Shown here in pieces: positions 3,490 through 5,770 of a stretch of DNA of 5,770 nt (its first letter is position 1; each line of letters begins with the position of its first letter). Below the pieces are notes generated by a model, which saw only the letters and a program-made list of their open reading frames with translations, had not been told where the DNA came from and made no database searches. Origin of the DNA: Pseudobacteriovorax antillogorgiicola (GTDB taxonomy: Bacteria; Bdellovibrionota_B; Oligoflexia; Oligoflexales; RGVZ01); contig CAMDGW010000157.1 of the NCBI GenBank assembly GCA_945897695.1, positions 1 to 5,770 of the forward strand, written 5' to 3'. The translations under genes and the position numbers were made by a program.

Positions 3490-5770
3490 TTGAGTTTCCA
3501 AGCCTTCCAGTCGATCTTTACGGGCTCGCTCATCAGCGCATATGCAGCGCTTTTTACGGCGCTTGGTCTAGCTATCTGGTGGGTCGTCAGAAAGAGATTG
3601 AAAGATTTTTGGCTCCCTATTGTTAGGATCCTGGACTTTCCGGTGAGTCGGTTGCCTCGAATTGTTCTGAAAAAGCCGCCTTTGATTCCTTTTCTTGCGT
3701 TTCTTTTGGCTTCGATAGCGGTAGCTATCTGGACGAATAAGCCCCGACTTAAAATTTTTTCTGATTTTGAACCGGGAATGTCTCAAGTTCACGTGTACGT
3801 AGACATGAGCCCGTCGGTTTCCGCCCAGATACCTCTTAATGAACTTGGGCAGAAACTCGTATCACTACTTGAACAAGTTGGTTCCAGGTCCCGGGTAACG
3901 TTTGGCACAAGTCATGGTCCAGACGTGTACGAGATGACTAGCCCTGCAGCGGCCGCCGATCTTATTTCAGGTCTTGGTTTTCACCGTGGTGGTGGAAAGA
4001 TCGGTCCGGGCGTTCGTGCTCAAATTTCTAGAATCGGCGAAGTCGATCAGCTTTTTGTACTATCAGATCGGGATCAACACAGTTGGGGTGGATTTCAATG
4101 GCAGTATCTATTGGTTGATTCCGATATTCGCCATGTGGACATTGACTCAACAGCATCTCGACCCAATCTCCCAAACGTTTTTGTGCAGGATGCTAGATTT
4201 ACAAGTTCCCCTGGTTCATTGACTATGGATTGGGAAATTGAAATTGCAGAAGGTGCGCTCGTGAGGCCGGCATCTGGGTCTGTCAATGCATCCCTTGCTG
4301 GGAATTCACTGGCGACAGCCAACTGGGAAATTCCTGCAGGACGACGCAGTGCGCTGGTAAGTGTGTCATGGCCGTCAACTCTCGTGCCAAGAGACTCTGT
4401 TAGCGAGCCCATTGAATGGAACATCGAGGTATCAGGCGGCGACGCTATGACGATTGATAATAAGTTTCGTTCCCCAGTTCTAGGGCGGCGCGACCGAGTG
4501 GTCGTCATTGGCGAGCCAACTGGAGAGTTGCGACTTGAGGATGCCCTGATGCCTCTAGAGACCGCATTGCAGGTTTCTGGTTTTGAAGTGGAGCGATTCG
4601 ATAGATGGCCGTCTAAAGTAAAAAATCAGTTACCAGATGTTGTTGCTTCAGCGCGGTTTTTGGCGGTTCTAGCTGGCGATGGTAGTTCTGTTGATATGTG
4701 GTGTCCTGTAGTTTCTGAAAAATTGATGCCAGTATGGTTGATCCCGGACTCTGGCAGCGCATCTTTTGCGGCTTTATGCCGATGTATTGCGAAATTCTCT
4801 GTCGGCATTACTAATGATATGTGCACCGATCGATTGACACGGGAACAATGGATAGCCACCCTTGTCAATGTTGGAGCAAAACAGATTGGCGGGGACGTGG
4901 GTTTTGCCAACCAAGCAGTTGCGATGCGATTAGTTGAGGAAAAACGAGGCGTAGATTTCACGATTCTTACTGTCCCACTGCGGCCCCAAGCGCAATATGG
5001 GATTACCTGGGGGTCATTCCCGGTGTTGGTGCGCCAGCTTTCGGCGTTTACTACTGGTCAGGTGTCAGGTGGAAGTGTTGATGCGGAAGGACTTCGCGGG
5101 TTATGGCCGAGAGTACCTGATGTATCTTCCGTGCTAACGTCTGCAGACGCTGCATCAAGGACTCAGATCTTACGGGAAACTAATATTCCTGTCGGTGAAA
5201 GTATGCTTGCTTACATGGCCACTGGTGATTTGCCTCCGTCTTGGACTTCTGCAGGCAGTGGTGGTCGCGTGCATTCCCCCTCTAAAAGAGACAGCGAGGA
5301 TCCATTCCCTTGGATCAGAATCCTTGCGGGGTGCGTTTTTCTAGCATTTGTTGTTGAAGCGTTTTGGCTGTGGCGTCGGGAAAGGTCGAAACGGGCGGCA
5401 GCAAGTATTTATGTTTTTATCGCGATGTCTCTGTTTGTTCACTCAGAATCATCATCAGCGCAGGTACGTATTGAATGGCTCGGGCAGAAACCATCTTCAG
5501 TTTTCCAATTTCAGACGCTCGCAAGGGAAGTTTCTTCAAGAACTAGTTTGGAGTTTTCGCATCAGGCAGAGTACCTGTCTAATTTCGATGATGCCTCCGC
5601 ACAGCTTCCTTGGCTTTGGACGAGTACTCCAGGGGGATTAGCTGGTAAGGATGGAAAAGTTTCAAGTCTCGGGCGTCTTTGGCTCAAACGTGGCGGTATT
5701 TTGATCATTGATGGGACTCAATCAGAAAAAAATCTTGAAACGATGTTTGAGCCTCTTATGCAAGGAACCG
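3490..5770 (+). CDS. BatA-like membrane protein with vWA, Ig-like and DUF4159 domains (partial at right edge)
   Basis: One frame is open from the TTG at 3490 to the window end, at least 760 codons. The TTG lies two bases after the DUF58 stop. Domains in order: membrane helices at about 13-33 and 65-82 with a basic linker, as in BatA-type N-termini; a vWA-like domain at about 100-205 with Asp105-x-Ser107-x-Ser109 (DMSPS); an Ig-like beta region at about 230-325 ending in the family's DAMTIDN (318-324); a Rossmann or glutamine-amidotransferase-like region from VVVIGEP (337-343) to about 600; a helix at about 609-628; a second, signal-peptide-like hydrophobic stretch at 638-657 ending SSSAQ; then a DUF4159-like domain from about 658, with LPWLWTST and GGILIID (735-741). 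The C-terminus lies outside the window. The vWA and DUF4159 domains should face the periplasm or outside. It is probably the membrane partner of MoxR and DUF58. The domain order resembles known DUF4159 proteins of MoxR clusters. Confidence 0.88.
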   Translation, partial: MSFQAFQSIFTGSLISAYAALFTALGLAIWWVVRKRLKDFWLPIVRILDFPVSRLPRIVLKKPPLIPFLAFLLASIAVAIWTNKPRLKIFSDFEPGMSQVHVYVDMSPSVSAQIPLNELGQKLVSLLEQVGSRSRVTFGTSHGPDVYEMTSPAAAADLISGLGFHRGGGKIGPGVRAQISRIGEVDQLFVLSDRDQHSWGGFQWQYLLVDSDIRHVDIDSTASRPNLPNVFVQDARFTSSPGSLTMDWEIEIAEGALVRPASGSVNASLAGNSLATANWEIPAGRRSALVSVSWPSTLVPRDSVSEPIEWNIEVSGGDAMTIDNKFRSPVLGRRDRVVVIGEPTGELRLEDALMPLETALQVSGFEVERFDRWPSKVKNQLPDVVASARFLAVLAGDGSSVDMWCPVVSEKLMPVWLIPDSGSASFAALCRCIAKFSVGITNDMCTDRLTREQWIATLVNVGAKQIGGDVGFANQAVAMRLVEEKRGVDFTILTVPLRPQAQYGITWGSFPVLVRQLSAFTTGQVSGGSVDAEGLRGLWPRVPDVSSVLTSADAASRTQILRETNIPVGESMLAYMATGDLPPSWTSAGSGGRVHSPSKRDSEDPFPWIRILAGCVFLAFVVEAFWLWRRERSKRAAASIYVFIAMSLFVHSESSSAQVRIEWLGQKPSSVFQFQTLAREVSSRTSLEFSHQAEYLSNFDDASAQLPWLWTSTPGGLAGKDGKVSSLGRLWLKRGGILIIDGTQSEKNLETMFEPLMQGT

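Noticed and set aside
4095..4508. Minus-strand 137-codon frame
   Set aside because: It is antisense to the continuous BatA-like gene, which has clear domain motifs on both sides of this stretch; treated as a shadow.

Overview
The window looks like ordinary bacterial chromosome from a Gram-negative organism of moderate GC. Genes are tightly packed, Shine-Dalgarno (SD) sites are recognisable and sigma70-like -10 boxes are present. A MoxR/DUF58/BatA-type cluster beside a Flp-type prepilin fits deltaproteobacterial or Bdellovibrio-like lineages, but the taxon is a guess because no marker gene is present.

Layout, left to right. (1) Positions 1-102 hold the last 33 codons of a plus-strand membrane protein, probably an ABC-2 type permease. 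(2) A convergent minus-strand gene (116-421) encodes a 101-residue DUF503/YlxP-like protein with its own promoter. (3) Positions 422-618 hold no gene. (4) A minus-strand two-gene operon follows: a small Flp-type prepilin (951-1187) and, overlapping it by ATGA, a small membrane-anchored, cysteine-containing protein of unknown family (619-954). (5) A divergent control region (1188-1481) carries a symmetrical TATAAT palindrome, a perfect DnaA-box 9-mer, a possible sigma54 element facing the pilin and an inverted repeat in the moxR leader. (6) A plus-strand operon fills the rest: moxR AAA+ ATPase (1482-2555), a soluble DUF58/vWA protein (2576-3487) and a large membrane protein (3490 to beyond the right edge). 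The large protein joins a BatA-like N-terminus, a vWA domain, an Ig-like domain, a Rossmann/amidotransferase-like region and a DUF4159 domain. Its frame stays open for all 760 codons in the window and starts with TTG, so it is easily overlooked.

How the genes may work together. MoxR ATPases, DUF58 proteins and BatA-type vWA membrane proteins are a known co-occurring set, thought to act as a chaperone or assembly module at the cell envelope. Here the module is divergently paired with a prepilin and a second small exported protein from one shared control region. A 16-base segment of the moxR message (1852-1867) is perfectly complementary to the pilin message across its SD site (1192-1207). A MoxR/vWA module devoted to a surface fibre or small envelope protein is the most interesting reading, but it is inference.
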